From NCBI GenBank assembly GCA_030609785.1, contig JAUWTC010000011.1:1-14720 (forward strand): a stretch of DNA of 14,720 bases, in the 5' to 3' direction. Positions 14,217-14,720 of this stretch are shown one piece after another. The notes under the pieces were generated by a model, which was not told the DNA's origin, searched no databases, and saw only the letters and a list, made by a program, of their open reading frames with translations. Source of the DNA: Holophagae bacterium (GTDB lineage: Bacteria > Acidobacteriota > Thermoanaerobaculia > Thermoanaerobaculales > Sulfomarinibacteraceae). Positions within the stretch are counted from its first letter, which is position 1. Every line of letters starts with the position of its first letter. A program made the translations under genes and the position numbers.

Positions 14217-14720
14217 ATGCGTTTTTTAGCCTACTCCCTGCTTTCGTTTGCTCTGATCATCCCGGCGGCAACCGCCCCCGCTTTGACACCCGGGACCGAC
14301 GTCCTGGTTCCGGCTGCCGGCAGGGTCTCGACCTGGATCACCGACCTCTACATCATGAATCCCGGCACCGAGCCGACGACCGTCACCGTTGCCTGGCTCG
14401 TTCGTAACCAAGCCAACCCCGACCCGGTGGACCTGACCTACACGGTCGGGCCCGGTGAAACCTTGACGCTGCCCGATGTCATCCTGGAAGAATTCGGTCT
14501 TTCCACCGGGGACGGCGCCTTCCGGGTGACGGCGGACACCGAGGTCGTCGTCAATTCGCGCATCTACAGCGCTGACGGCTCAGAAACCTTCGGCCAGGGT
14601 TTTGAGGGCACACCGATGGGCCTGGCCACCGCATCCGGCGAGCGGACGGACGTCGTCGGCCTCAGCTCCAACTCGCAGTTCCGCACCAATGTCTATGCCT
14701 GTGCCGGACCGGACGGGGCC
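14217..14720 (+). CDS. Secreted protein with Ig-like beta domain, partial (runs off right edge)
   Basis: Function unknown. The first 168 codons are in frame to the window end. CGGAGG lies about 6 nt before the ATG. Residues 1-22 form a signal peptide: MR, a hydrophobic core LAYSLLSFALIIPAA, and an A-P-A site suggesting cleavage after residue 22. The mature part begins LTPGTDVLVPAAGRVSTWITDLYIMNPG and continues with alternating hydrophobic strands and a short helix-like segment (VILEEFGL), like an Ig-type beta sandwich. VPAA...TDLYIMNPGTEPTTVTV resembles a style of exported hypothetical proteins I associate with Acidobacteriota and related phyla; that is recollection, not a search. It is divergent from dnaX and probably its own unit. 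Confidence 0.85.
   Translation, partial: MRFLAYSLLSFALIIPAATAPALTPGTDVLVPAAGRVSTWITDLYIMNPGTEPTTVTVAWLVRNQANPDPVDLTYTVGPGETLTLPDVILEEFGLSTGDGAFRVTADTEVVVNSRIYSADGSETFGQGFEGTPMGLATASGERTDVVGLSSNSQFRTNVYACAGPDGA

Overview
This is a GC-rich (roughly 60 % by eye) bacterial chromosomal window made mostly of housekeeping genes. Nine genes lie on the minus strand, in transcription order dnaX, recR, mglB, mglA, a short glmU, tkt, tal, glmS, pcrA. Two lie on the plus strand: a tandem-HD / HD-GYP protein between recR and mglB, and the first 168 codons of a secreted protein at the right edge. A Myxococcus-type MglA/MglB pair next to recR, and the secreted protein's style, suggest a Gram-negative bacterium of the Acidobacteriota/Myxococcota kind. 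Thermoanaerobaculia-like Acidobacteriota is my guess; it is an inference, not something the sequence proves.

Layout. 1-264: non-coding tail with hairpins behind pcrA. 265-8474: a five-gene, same-strand run (glmU N-domain, tkt, tal, glmS, pcrA). It supplies fructose-6-phosphate through the non-oxidative pentose phosphate branch and starts UDP-GlcNAc synthesis; tkt-tal-glmS are spaced for translational coupling. 8475-8719: a repeat- and hairpin-rich gap. 8720-9789: mglB-mglA with an ATGA overlap. 9790-10045: divergent control region. 10046-11302: HD-GYP gene. 11303-11673: convergent gap with heptamer arrays and a 25-nt inverted repeat. 11674-14034: recR and dnaX, separated not by the usual ybaB/ebfC gene but by a small MITE-like element. 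14035-14216: divergent gap. 14217-end: secreted protein.

The most unusual content is in the gaps. (1) A 182-bp element with about 19-nt imperfect terminal inverted repeats sits between dnaX and recR. An 85-nt fragment of its right half, inverted and 70/85 identical, sits between glmU and tkt. (2) The glmU reading frame ends inside that fragment, at residue 249, exactly where the C-terminal acetyltransferase domain should begin. (3) Three separate gaps carry tandem repeats with a 7-nt period but different unit sequences, resembling the heptanucleotide STRR repeats known from cyanobacteria. (4) Three consecutive stem-loops with the same GAA triloop follow mglA. No CRISPR array, tRNA, rRNA, intact transposase or defence system was seen.
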